A stretch of DNA of 23,522 nt from CAVEFW01 sp964579575 (GTDB lineage Bacteria; Actinomycetota; Coriobacteriia; Coriobacteriales; Eggerthellaceae), in NCBI GenBank assembly GCA_964579575.1, contig CAZOGL010000025.1, positions 1 to 23,522 of the forward strand. The letters are read 5' to 3'. Position numbers and translations under genes: made by a program. Below the pieces are notes generated by a model, which was not told the DNA's origin, made no database searches, and saw nothing but the letters and a program-made list of their open reading frames with translations. Below are positions 1-7,227 of this stretch, one piece after another; position 1 is the stretch's first letter, and every line of letters starts with the position of its first letter.

Positions 1-1948
1 GCAAGTCGGGATTGATGCGTTTCTCGTGCGCAAGCCATATGTTGAACAGGCGCTCTGCCAAGTGTCCGGGCGTGCGCAGGGCCTCTTTGCTCAGGTGTGA
101 GGCATCCCATTGCGCGACAAAGCGGTTCAGCAGGGGAAAGAGCCACGCGCAGTATCGATCGAAAAGGTTTTTACGCATGATAAACATGTTGCAAAAGCAT
201 GACGTGTGTCCCTGCAAATAGAGCTTGGCGTCTTGTGCGTAATCGGGATGCTCAACCTCTAGAATCGCAATAATGCGATCCAGATGCTCGATTTTCAGAT
301 ACGGTGCCCGTTGGTAGTGGTCGTATACGCTCTTGTAGCTTTCGGGAAACGCACGCACATCTTCCGCCTTGGTGGTGATGACATCCCAACCGTCGACGGC
401 GGAGGCTATCGTTTTGTCGTCTAGGCCATAACGCTCTTGCGATGCGTTGTTTATGCGGCGCTCGAGAACGTTTTGCCACGGGTTTTCCTCGTGTTCGTCG
501 CTTGAGAAGTCGAAATATCGGCGGTAGTGGCAAAAGCCGTAATACTTTGCATCGACGTTCTTCCATGCCCAATATTGGGTGGTGAGTTCGCAAAACGTTG
601 CGTTGCTATCGGCTATGTTGTCGCCCGCATCGTCCTGGTAGGCCCACAAAAGGCGCTTCCTTTGGGTTGTAGGCCCCACTTGGACGGGCTGTAGGATGTC
701 GCTTTCGAAAGTGGCTACGTTTTTATGGGTGGTGACGAAGATGCGGATGGGTTGCACCTCGTAATCGCCCTCTTTCACCAAAGTGGGCATGCTGACGGGG
801 ATGGCACCAGTTTTGTGCTCGACCTCGCGGGTGTGTTCGAACGCCTTTTTGCGCATTGCACGGTATCGCTTGGAACCTGCTCCTTCGACTTGGGAGTCGA
901 CGTGTTTCGCGTAGGCGAGCAGGGTAAACAACACGTCGCCATCCGTGATGGTCTCTTCCTTGTCAAGCAGGGCATACGAGCGGTCGCGTACGAAACGCCA
1001 AAGCTCCGCCGCCACCGCATCGGCCGGCCAAAGTTGGCATGCGTAGTGAATTGCCTCTTCCTGCTCGCTTGCCTCAAGCTTGTCGATAAGCTCGTTCATG
1101 GTGTGGGCGGCCATGTGATCGCGCACGTCGGAGACGCGTTCTTCAAGATCTTTGCGGTCCAAATCCGCGCCATGGGTCTGCGCGAACGCCTGCACGGCGC
1201 CATAGGCTCGGGCGTCGGCATCACACCACCGCTTGAAATCTTGTATTCCATAGGATTCGCTGAATTCGCTGAAGGTGTCGCCGTGACCCAGATGGTATTC
1301 GTACCAGCGTTTGTCAATCGCGCGATAACTTGTTGCCAAAGCGCACATGACAAAGCTTGCGTAAACGTCGTCCGCGCGCGTCAATTTTGCATCGCTAAGC
1401 ATTGACCAAGTTTTGCGGGCAAAGTCGCCGTCATAGACCTTGTGGTTCACCTGCCAATCGAAGCCGTCTTGCAGGGCGAACTGGTATTTTAGGATCTCTT
1501 CGCCCGAAAGGCTTCTCGCGGGCGGGGTGAGGAAACGCTGCATGCCCTCACGTGCGCCCTCGGCAGCCGCGTTTTCGGCAATGACTTGTGCGCCGAAATG
1601 CAGGATGTCAACGGGATCTGTGGCAAGCTCGGCGTCAAGTGCCCCAAGCGTTCCGGGCGCCAAGGTATCGTCTTGGTCTATGAGCAACACGCGTGTGCCC
1701 GTCGAGGCCAAAACGCCATCGCGCCGCGCTTGGAGGGTGCCGAGGTTTTGCTTGTGGTGGATGATTCTCACTCGGGGCTCGTCACGATAGAGGGCGTCAA
1801 GCTTGTTACCTGAACGCAAGGGGTCGCAATCGTCGACAATCAACACTTCAAGCGCGTCGTCATTCTGCTCGAGAACGCTTGCGACGCATTGCCGCACATG
1901 GGGGAGTCCGTTGTAGAAGGGGATGACTACCGAGTACCTGACCGCCAC
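1..1948 (-). CDS. GT2-DUF4422 fusion glycosyltransferase (C-terminus beyond window)
   Basis: The minus strand is open without a stop from a GTG at 1948 to the left edge, 649 codons, so the C-terminus is missing. AAGGGGG at 1960-1954 is a good ribosome-binding site for this start. The N-terminus is a GT-A family 2 domain: a YSVVIPFYNG strand near residue 5, VLIVDDCD near residue 36, and IDQDD at residues 90-94 as the metal/nucleotide-sugar DXD-type motif. A mostly helical middle of about 250 residues follows. From about residue 400 (IRIFVTTHK) a DUF4422 domain begins, with its hallmark YGFCHYRRYF near residue 469. DUF4422 proteins occur in capsule and cell-wall polysaccharide loci and are thought to be glycosyltransferases. 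The protein is therefore probably a bifunctional cytoplasmic enzyme adding two sugars to a surface glycan. Its acceptor cannot be told. It diverges from the glycosyltransferase run on the other strand. Confidence 0.88.
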   Translation of the reverse strand, partial: MAVRYSVVIPFYNGLPHVRQCVASVLEQNDDALEVLIVDDCDPLRSGNKLDALYRDEPRVRIIHHKQNLGTLQARRDGVLASTGTRVLLIDQDDTLAPGTLGALDAELATDPVDILHFGAQVIAENAAAEGAREGMQRFLTPPARSLSGEEILKYQFALQDGFDWQVNHKVYDGDFARKTWSMLSDAKLTRADDVYASFVMCALATSYRAIDKRWYEYHLGHGDTFSEFSESYGIQDFKRWCDADARAYGAVQAFAQTHGADLDRKDLEERVSDVRDHMAAHTMNELIDKLEASEQEEAIHYACQLWPADAVAAELWRFVRDRSYALLDKEETITDGDVLFTLLAYAKHVDSQVEGAGSKRYRAMRKKAFEHTREVEHKTGAIPVSMPTLVKEGDYEVQPIRIFVTTHKNVATFESDILQPVQVGPTTQRKRLLWAYQDDAGDNIADSNATFCELTTQYWAWKNVDAKYYGFCHYRRYFDFSSDEHEENPWQNVLERRINNASQERYGLDDKTIASAVDGWDVITTKAEDVRAFPESYKSVYDHYQRAPYLKIEHLDRIIAILEVEHPDYAQDAKLYLQGHTSCFCNMFIMRKNLFDRYCAWLFPLLNRFVAQWDASHLSKEALRTPGHLAERLFNIWLAHEKRINPDL

Positions 1949-1958
1949 GAACGCCCCC

Positions 1959-1989
1959 TTACTTTCTGTTATTGCCGCTATGGTACAAT
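1959..1989 (+). promoter_or_regulatory. Extended -10 promoter for the polysaccharide operon
   Basis: TGGTACAAT at 1981-1989 is an extended -10 (TGN plus TACAAT). A weak -35-like TTACTT lies at 1959-1964 with a long 19-bp spacer, as is tolerated with an extended -10. The predicted start of transcription, near 1996, leaves about 26 nt to the ATG at 2022. The -35 region overlaps the ribosome-binding site of the divergent gene on the minus strand. Inferred from sequence only. Confidence 0.5.
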
Positions 1990-2021
1990 TACGAGTCTAT
2001 CAGGATGGGTAAGGGATTTCC

Positions 2022-2081
2022 ATGGACACCAAAACAGCGGGTTTAGGCAGGTTTAGGCGTCGCAAGAGCAAAGCTGTGTGA
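2022..2081 (+). CDS. 19-codon leader ORF, or displaced true N-terminus of the double GT2 enzyme
   Basis: An ATG at 2022 has a clear AAGGGA ribosome-binding site at 2011-2016 (spacing 5). It reads 19 codons, rich in Arg/Lys at the end, to a TGA at 2079-2081, four bases before the ATG of the next gene. The downstream gene has no visible ribosome-binding site. Two readings are possible. It may be a leader peptide that couples translation to the glycosyltransferase. Or it may be the real start of that enzyme, thrown out of frame by the 10-bp tandem duplication at 2040-2059: skipping one copy joins this ATG in frame to the 2086 ORF with no stop between. Confidence 0.4.
   Translation: MDTKTAGLGRFRRRKSKAV
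2040..2059 (+). repeat. 10-bp tandem duplication that shifts the reading frame
   Basis: GGTTTAGGCA (2040-2049) is followed directly by GGTTTAGGCG (2050-2059), 9 of 10 bases identical. Ten is not a multiple of three, so copy number sets whether the ATG at 2022 is in frame with the large glycosyltransferase. Confidence 0.75.
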
Positions 2082-2085
2082 AAGC

Positions 2086-4338
2086 ATGCGCAATCAGTTT
2101 CGCAAAAGGGTTCCCAAAAAGCTCCGCGGAAAGCTTGAGCGCGGCGTTGCTCGGTGCAGTTCGCTCTTTTCCCATCACTTTGATCGTGACTCAACCATTG
2201 TCGCTGGTAATACGGCTGGAGTAAACGAAACTTTGGCAGGCGGTCCGTGCACCGTAATCGATGGGTCGCCGTATAACGAGTCGTCGCAACAAGACGCCCT
2301 AGGTGAGATCGCGGTGATAGACCTCACGCCCCGACCCACACACATCCAGGGTCATGTTTCAGTGCGTATTCGAAACACGACCGCGAAAGACCTGCGCATC
2401 AAGGTGTTGGGAAGCGACCTGAAAACCGTTGCCGATGATTACATTTTCATGGGAGAAAACGCGCTTGAGCTCGCAGAATATGCAGACGATTGCGCGACGC
2501 TTGTGAACGCGTCCATCGCGATTCCTTGGAACATGGACGACATCATTTTCGAAGCTTGGAACAAGGAGCGCCCGCAGGACGTTTTGCGCAAGCGTCTTGA
2601 GCGGCAAGAGTGGGAAGCTCTTGTTCAGCAGATGGATACTTGGCTTTACCGAACTGCGGGATCGGATCCCTATTACACGCAGTGGTTCAACGAGCATCGA
2701 ATCACCGCGTTTGAGGGCGAACGCCAACGCGGAATCACGTTTCCGGAAATGCCCTCATTCAGCATCGTGGTGCCTTTGTATAAGACGCCCGTCCGTCTTT
2801 TCGACGAGATGACGGCGTCGCTTACGGCGCAGACCTACCGCAATTGGGAGTGCATTTTGGTGAATGCGAGTCCTGAAGACGACGTACTTGCAGCGCGTGT
2901 GACCAAAACGTGCGAAACAGACGGACGTTTCCGTGAGGTGATGCTTGAGGGCAACCGGGGGATATCGCTGAACACGAATGCGGGCGTAGCCCAGGTGAGC
3001 GGCGATTTCGTCTGTTTCCTCGATCACGACGACACCTTGGAACCCGATGCGCTTTTCGAGTACGCCCGGGCGATAAACGAACATCCCGATACCGACCTTG
3101 TCTATTGCGACGAGGACAAGATCGACGAGGCGGGCAATTACTGCGTTCCCACCTTCAAACCCGCTTTCAGCCCTGACCTGTTGCGTTCAAACAATTACAT
3201 CTGCCACATGCTCTGTGTGAGAAAGACATTGCTTGACCAACTTGAGCCGAATACGCCTGAGTTCGACGGGGCACAAGATCACAATCTCACGCTTCAAGCG
3301 GTGGAAAGGGCGCGGCGTGTCCACCACGTTCCGCGCATTTTGTATCATTGGCGCTTGGGCGAGAATTCCACCTCGGGGGACGCGACGGCGAAGCCCTATG
3401 CGGTTCGTGCGGGTGTTCTTGCTGTGCAAAACCATCTTGACCGTTTGGGGGTGCGTGCGAAGGTTGAAGCCACAGAAGATGGTTCGGCAAGCTATAAGGT
3501 TTGCTATGAGGTTCCCGCGAGCAGACCCCTCGTTTCTATCGTGATTCCCAATAAGGACCACGTTGACCTGCTGAAACCCTGCATAGATTCCATTTTGGGC
3601 AAAAGCACGTATGACAACTTCGAGATCATTGTTGTTGAGAACAACAGCACCGAAGCGGCAACGTTTGATTACTACCGTGCGCTTGAGGCCAATCCTCGCG
3701 TACATGTCGTGCGCTGGCCAAAGCTTGGTTTCAACTTTTCGGAGATTGTGAATTTCGGTCGCGCCGAGGCCCAAGGCGAATACATCCTGCCGCTCAACAA
3801 CGACACCGAGGTGATAACGCCCGATTGGATTGAGCGCATGCTGGAAAATTGCGCTCGCGAGGAAGTTGGTGTCGTGGGGTGCAAGTTGTATTACCCCGAC
3901 GACACTATTCAGCACGCGGGTTGCGTTGTCATCGAGGGTGTTGCGCTTGCTTTCCGCCATGTGCCTCGCGAGGGAACTAGCTATCTGAACCTCATGAACA
4001 CGCAAAGGAATGTCAGCGCTGTTGCCGGCGCTTGTTTCATGGTGAGCGCTGCGGATTTCGATGCGGTTGGCGGTCTTGATCCCGCGCTTTCCGTCGAATA
4101 TAACGACATCGACTTTTGTCTCAAATTGCTTGAAGCAGGCAAGCTGAACGTGTATCTTCCCGATGTCGAGCTTTACCACTACGAGTCAATCTCGCGCGGA
4201 GCATCGGATAGAGGTGCCCACTACCAGGAGCTTTGTCTGTTCGAATATCGTTGGAGCAAGCTTATAGGAGCAGGGGACCCCTACTACAACATCAACCTTC
4301 AGCCGAGCCCTGAAAAAGTCATGCATTGGAAGTTTTAG
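2086..4338 (+). CDS. Two-domain family 2 glycosyltransferase
   Basis: A 750-residue protein with two GT-A family 2 domains in tandem. Residues 1-224 are a variable N-terminal region of unknown fold, very basic at the start. Domain A begins near residue 225 (FSIVVPLYKTP) and has a DHDD motif at 313-316. Domain B begins near residue 481 (PLVSIVIPNKD) and has PLNNDTEV with D573 at the nucleotide-sugar site, then the usual GACFMVSAADF and DIDFCLKL segments. There is no signal peptide or membrane segment, so it should work on the cytoplasmic face. Such double GT2 proteins act in O-antigen, rhamnan and cell-wall polysaccharide loci. With dTDP-rhamnose genes downstream, rhamnosyl transfer is likely but unproven. 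The start is uncertain: ATG 2086 lacks a ribosome-binding site, and the better start at 2022 is out of frame. The ORF itself is intact. Confidence 0.88.
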   Translation: MRNQFRKRVPKKLRGKLERGVARCSSLFSHHFDRDSTIVAGNTAGVNETLAGGPCTVIDGSPYNESSQQDALGEIAVIDLTPRPTHIQGHVSVRIRNTTAKDLRIKVLGSDLKTVADDYIFMGENALELAEYADDCATLVNASIAIPWNMDDIIFEAWNKERPQDVLRKRLERQEWEALVQQMDTWLYRTAGSDPYYTQWFNEHRITAFEGERQRGITFPEMPSFSIVVPLYKTPVRLFDEMTASLTAQTYRNWECILVNASPEDDVLAARVTKTCETDGRFREVMLEGNRGISLNTNAGVAQVSGDFVCFLDHDDTLEPDALFEYARAINEHPDTDLVYCDEDKIDEAGNYCVPTFKPAFSPDLLRSNNYICHMLCVRKTLLDQLEPNTPEFDGAQDHNLTLQAVERARRVHHVPRILYHWRLGENSTSGDATAKPYAVRAGVLAVQNHLDRLGVRAKVEATEDGSASYKVCYEVPASRPLVSIVIPNKDHVDLLKPCIDSILGKSTYDNFEIIVVENNSTEAATFDYYRALEANPRVHVVRWPKLGFNFSEIVNFGRAEAQGEYILPLNNDTEVITPDWIERMLENCAREEVGVVGCKLYYPDDTIQHAGCVVIEGVALAFRHVPREGTSYLNLMNTQRNVSAVAGACFMVSAADFDAVGGLDPALSVEYNDIDFCLKLLEAGKLNVYLPDVELYHYESISRGASDRGAHYQELCLFEYRWSKLIGAGDPYYNINLQPSPEKVMHWKF

Positions 4339-4348
4339 CATGGATCGT

Positions 4349-4448
4349 NNNNNNNNNNNNNNNNNNNNNNNNNNNNNNNNNNNNNNNNNNNNNNNNNNNN
4401 NNNNNNNNNNNNNNNNNNNNNNNNNNNNNNNNNNNNNNNNNNNNNNNN
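4349..4448. other. Assembly gap (100 N)
   Basis: Exactly 100 N, a standard placeholder for unknown length. It lies in the 5' part of the first GT4 gene, directly next to an 18-bp tandem repeat, which probably broke the assembly. Confidence 0.98.
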
Positions 4449-4554
4449 TCGCGACGCTCAAACGGCTCACGCGGACTGCGTGGCTCGCCTAGGTCACACA
4501 GCTCGCGACGCTCAAACGGTTCGCGAGGGTCACGCGGCTCGCGAGGGAGCGTTT
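4449..4554 (+). repeat. 18-bp in-frame tandem repeat coding for hexapeptides
   Basis: Units begin at 4447 (first two bases inside the gap), 4465, 4483, 4501, 4519 and 4537. Most units start GCTCGCGA or a close variant. The units at 4447 and 4501 look identical over their visible bases. In the glycosyltransferase frame they read ARDAQT, AHADCV, ARLGHT, ARDAQT, VREGHA, AREGAF. The array runs into the gap, so the true copy number is unknown. Confidence 0.85.
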
Positions 4555-5835
4555 TTCAACCTCAAACGCCTGTTGAGCGCACTGTTTTCTCGTGACAAGC
4601 AGGATGCGGCGACGAAATCCATCCTCTTTGTGTCCCCGACGGGTGATTTTTCCAATGGGGCGGAGATCAGCGTCTTCCAACTCATGAAGTATTTGGCGGG
4701 GTGTGGCCATCGCGTCTTCAATGTGTATCCTGCGTATTCTCCACAAGCCGAAGATGCCTACCGCGCCGCCTGTAATGCGACTGGTATCACGCCAATTTGT
4801 GTTCCGGAGTTGCGTTGGTGGCCTGATGCGCCCGGCGGCGACATCAACACGCCACCCGATGCGCCGGCGGACCTCGCGGCGATTGGGAAGATTTGTGAAA
4901 TCATACGCGCGAACGCCGTTGACGTTGTCATAAGCAACACGGTGAACGTCTATCACGGCGCGCTTGCTGCGGCGGAGTGTGAGGTTCGGCATATTTGGCT
5001 TATCCACGAGTTTCCCTGCGGGGAGTTTTCCTATTACCGCAACAAGATTTCGTTCATAAGCGAGTATTCCGATGCGCTGTTTTGCGTCGAGGGAACGTTG
5101 CGGGAGAGTCTTGGACCTGAGCTTTGTGGTCGCGAAATCGGCACCTTCCTTCCGTATACGAATCCGGGAGAATTGGGCGAGTTTGCCGCCAACCTGCCAG
5201 GCCACATTGTCTGTATCGGACTCATCTCTGAGAGGAAGAACCAGCTTGAGCTTTTGCGCGCCTATGCCATGTTGCCTGAAGAGCTAAAAGAGCGACAACT
5301 TGTATTCATTGGCGGCGACGGCGATGACGCGAATTATCGCAGCGTGTGTGACGACTTCATTGCCCGAGAGGTGCTTACAGGGATTTCGTTTCTGGGGAAC
5401 CGGGAAAATCCGTGGGGGTATGTTTCGGGCCGCGACATCGTTGTTTTGCCTTCAAAAAGCGAGACCTTCGGGTGCGTGTATGCCGAGGCGCTTATGTGTG
5501 GCGTGCCTGTGATCGCGTCAGACAACCCGGGTTTTACAACGGTGAACAGGCTCTTTGGCGGTGGAAGGTTGTATCCGTGCGGTAATGTTGACGCGTTGGC
5601 GCGTACAATAGAGGAAACGTTGCGGAATTTCGATGCGGAGCATGCGTTGGCAGGGGCGAACGCGCCGCAGGTTCGTGCCGCATTCGCCGTTGAGAATGCA
5701 TATGCGCAGGTCATCGCCGAGGTGGCAAGTGACGAAAGTGCCCGCTGTAAAGATTACGGTGATCTCGCGTGGCTTAACGAGGCAAACCACGGTGACCTTG
5801 CGTGGCTTAACGAGCTGATAGTTAAACCCTCGTAG
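4450..5835 (+). CDS. GT4 glycosyltransferase, first of a tandem pair (5' end in gap)
   Basis: The frame is open from the gap to TAG 5835, at least 461 residues. The catalytic part is a GT-B, family 4 enzyme. ILFVSPTGDFSNGAE starts the N-terminal Rossmann half, and the C-terminal half has the EX7E motif at E328/E336 (numbered from GTG 4480) in SETFGCVYAEALM, followed by GVPVIAS. It would transfer a sugar from a nucleotide donor to a surface-glycan acceptor in the cytoplasm. The N-terminus is a hexapeptide repeat tail that its paralogue lacks, and the C-terminus has two 11-residue repeats. GTG 4480 is a possible start but lies within the repeats. A better candidate is ATG 4340, just before the gap, with GGAAG seven bases upstream and one base after the preceding stop; that requires the real gap to keep frame. 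Confidence 0.88.
   Translation, partial: RDAQTAHADCVARLGHTARDAQTVREGHAAREGAFFNLKRLLSALFSRDKQDAATKSILFVSPTGDFSNGAEISVFQLMKYLAGCGHRVFNVYPAYSPQAEDAYRAACNATGITPICVPELRWWPDAPGGDINTPPDAPADLAAIGKICEIIRANAVDVVISNTVNVYHGALAAAECEVRHIWLIHEFPCGEFSYYRNKISFISEYSDALFCVEGTLRESLGPELCGREIGTFLPYTNPGELGEFAANLPGHIVCIGLISERKNQLELLRAYAMLPEELKERQLVFIGGDGDDANYRSVCDDFIAREVLTGISFLGNRENPWGYVSGRDIVVLPSKSETFGCVYAEALMCGVPVIASDNPGFTTVNRLFGGGRLYPCGNVDALARTIEETLRNFDAEHALAGANAPQVRAAFAVENAYAQVIAEVASDESARCKDYGDLAWLNEANHGDLAWLNELIVKPS
5755..5820 (+). repeat. 33-bp tandem repeat at the 3' end of the first GT4 gene
   Basis: Two units, 5755-5787 and 5788-5820, code for YGDLAWLNEAN and HGDLAWLNELI. The core GDLAWLNE is identical in both. 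It lies beyond the part shared with the paralogue, just before the stop. Confidence 0.85.
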
Positions 5836-5853
5836 TCGGGAAGGGTTGGTCCA

Positions 5854-7035
5854 TTGGCAAGGATTCTCTTCATATCGCCGACGGGCGACTTTGGGAATGG
5901 TGCGGAGCGCAGCGCCTATGAGCTCATGCGCCACCTTGTCGCCGGGGGCCATGCGGTATGTAACGCGTATCCCGCTTTCTTTCCGAGTATCGAGCCTGCC
6001 TACCGGGCCGCAATGGAGAAGGCGGGGGTGATGCCCCTTTGCGTGAGCGGACTTCGGTGGTGGCCCGATTCGCCTATTGGAAACGCCGCTCTTCTTGCCG
6101 ACTCACCGGAAGACGCGAAAACGGTGGCCGAGCTTTGCGCATTCATCAGGGAAAACGATATCGATACCGTGGTCACCAACACCGTGAACATCTATCATGG
6201 TGCCATCGCCGCAAGAGAGGCGAAGGCGAAGCATATATGGCTTATCCATGAGTTCCCCGAAAATGAGTTCGCGTACTACCGCAGTAAGATCGGCTTCATA
6301 AGCGATGGCTCTGACGCCGTTTTCAGTGTTGCCGGGGCGTTGAACGAATGCTTGTCTACGCTGTTTTCCCCGCGCAAAGTGGGCTCGTTTTTTCCTTATG
6401 TCGAATATGCTCCGGCAAGTCTGTCGAGTGCGGACGATTCCAAACATCGCCTGGTTTGTATGGGACTGATCACCGAAAATAAAAACCAGTTGGAGCTTTT
6501 GCAAGCATACTCGTTGTTGCCTGCGGAGCTCCAAAACGATTTGGACCTCGTTTTCATCGGCTCGCATATGGGGGAATACCAGGCGGAATGCGAAGCGTTT
6601 GTAGCTCGCGAGGGCTTGCAGCGTGTGTCGTTCCTCGGATTTCTTGAGAAGCCTTGGACGCAGGTTGGCTCCAAAGACATCCTGGTGCTTCCTTCCAAGA
6701 TGGAGAGTTTTGGTTGCGTTTTTGCGGAGGCCGCCATGAATGGCACACCCGTCATTGCCTCGAATTGTCCGGGCCATTCCACGGTTCATGAGATTTTTGG
6801 CGCCGGGGTCATCTATCCTCTTGGTGACGCGAACGCTTTAGCTCGCGCAATTGAAAACGCGATTTGTGACTATGAACAGGTGAAACGTGCCGCCATAGAA
6901 GTTGCTCCGCGGGTGCGGGAGGCCTTTTCCGCCGAAAACGCCTATACGGAGATAGTCGCTGAAATCGCGCGCCCCCGTAAGCCAAGATGGAAGCGGGGTT
7001 GCAGTCTCAAACGTGCGAGAAAGTTGAGCGAGTGA
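5854..7035 (+). CDS. GT4 glycosyltransferase, second of a tandem pair
   Basis: A 393-residue family 4 (GT-B) glycosyltransferase. It starts at TTG 5854, supported by GGGAAGGG at 5838-5845 and by alignment of its first residues (ARILFISPTGDF) with the core of the upstream protein. The EX7E donor-site motif is E284/E292 in MESFGCVFAEAAM, followed by GTPVIAS. It resembles the preceding gene along almost its whole length (for example NTVNIYHGA, KHIWLIHEFP, ENKNQLELL), so the two come from a tandem duplication. It lacks the hexapeptide tail and the 33-bp repeats. The C-terminal 20 residues are Arg/Lys rich. It is probably soluble or attached to the inner membrane face and adds a different sugar or linkage from its twin; which one cannot be read from sequence. 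Confidence 0.92.
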   Translation: MARILFISPTGDFGNGAERSAYELMRHLVAGGHAVCNAYPAFFPSIEPAYRAAMEKAGVMPLCVSGLRWWPDSPIGNAALLADSPEDAKTVAELCAFIRENDIDTVVTNTVNIYHGAIAAREAKAKHIWLIHEFPENEFAYYRSKIGFISDGSDAVFSVAGALNECLSTLFSPRKVGSFFPYVEYAPASLSSADDSKHRLVCMGLITENKNQLELLQAYSLLPAELQNDLDLVFIGSHMGEYQAECEAFVAREGLQRVSFLGFLEKPWTQVGSKDILVLPSKMESFGCVFAEAAMNGTPVIASNCPGHSTVHEIFGAGVIYPLGDANALARAIENAICDYEQVKRAAIEVAPRVREAFSAENAYTEIVAEIARPRKPRWKRGCSLKRARKLSE

Positions 7036-7063
7036 TCGGCGGGGCGCGTGAGTGAACGAGTTA

Positions 7064-7182
7064 AGCGTATGGCTGGGAGAAGCGTATGGCTGGGAGAAGC
7101 GAATGGCTGGGCGAGTGAATGACCAGGCGAAGCGAATGGCCGGGCGAATCGTACGGTTGGGCGAGTGAATCGTGAAGCGAAT
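7064..7182 (+). repeat. Degenerate 17-bp tandem repeat between GT4 and rfbB
   Basis: The unit is close to AGCGTATGGCTGGGAGA. The copies at 7064-7080 and 7081-7097 are identical. Variants follow at 7098, 7131 and 7148, separated by GTGAATGA-like spacers, with a partial copy at 7176. The 17-bp period cannot keep one reading frame, so the array is non-coding spacer. It fills most of the 192 bp between the two genes. Confidence 0.82.
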
Positions 7183-7227
7183 CATAGGGAACTTAGTATG
7201 GGACACTATTCAGAAAGGGATGCGGGC

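Noticed and set aside
725..1405. 226-codon plus-strand frame near the left edge
   Set aside because: The opposite strand encodes the GT2-DUF4422 protein without a break and with motifs; this frame has none.
3187..4179. 330-codon open frame on the minus strand inside the double GT2 gene
   Set aside because: It is antisense to a clear GT2 domain, has no recognisable motif, and comes from G+C-rich codon bias.
4449..4595. Ser/Arg/Gly-rich reading of the 18-bp repeat in another frame
   Set aside because: That frame stops soon after the repeat, whereas the hexapeptide frame continues into the GT4 domain.
7064..7182. Possible CRISPR array
   Set aside because: Units are 17 bp and degenerate, without unique spacers of regular length, and no cas genes are near.
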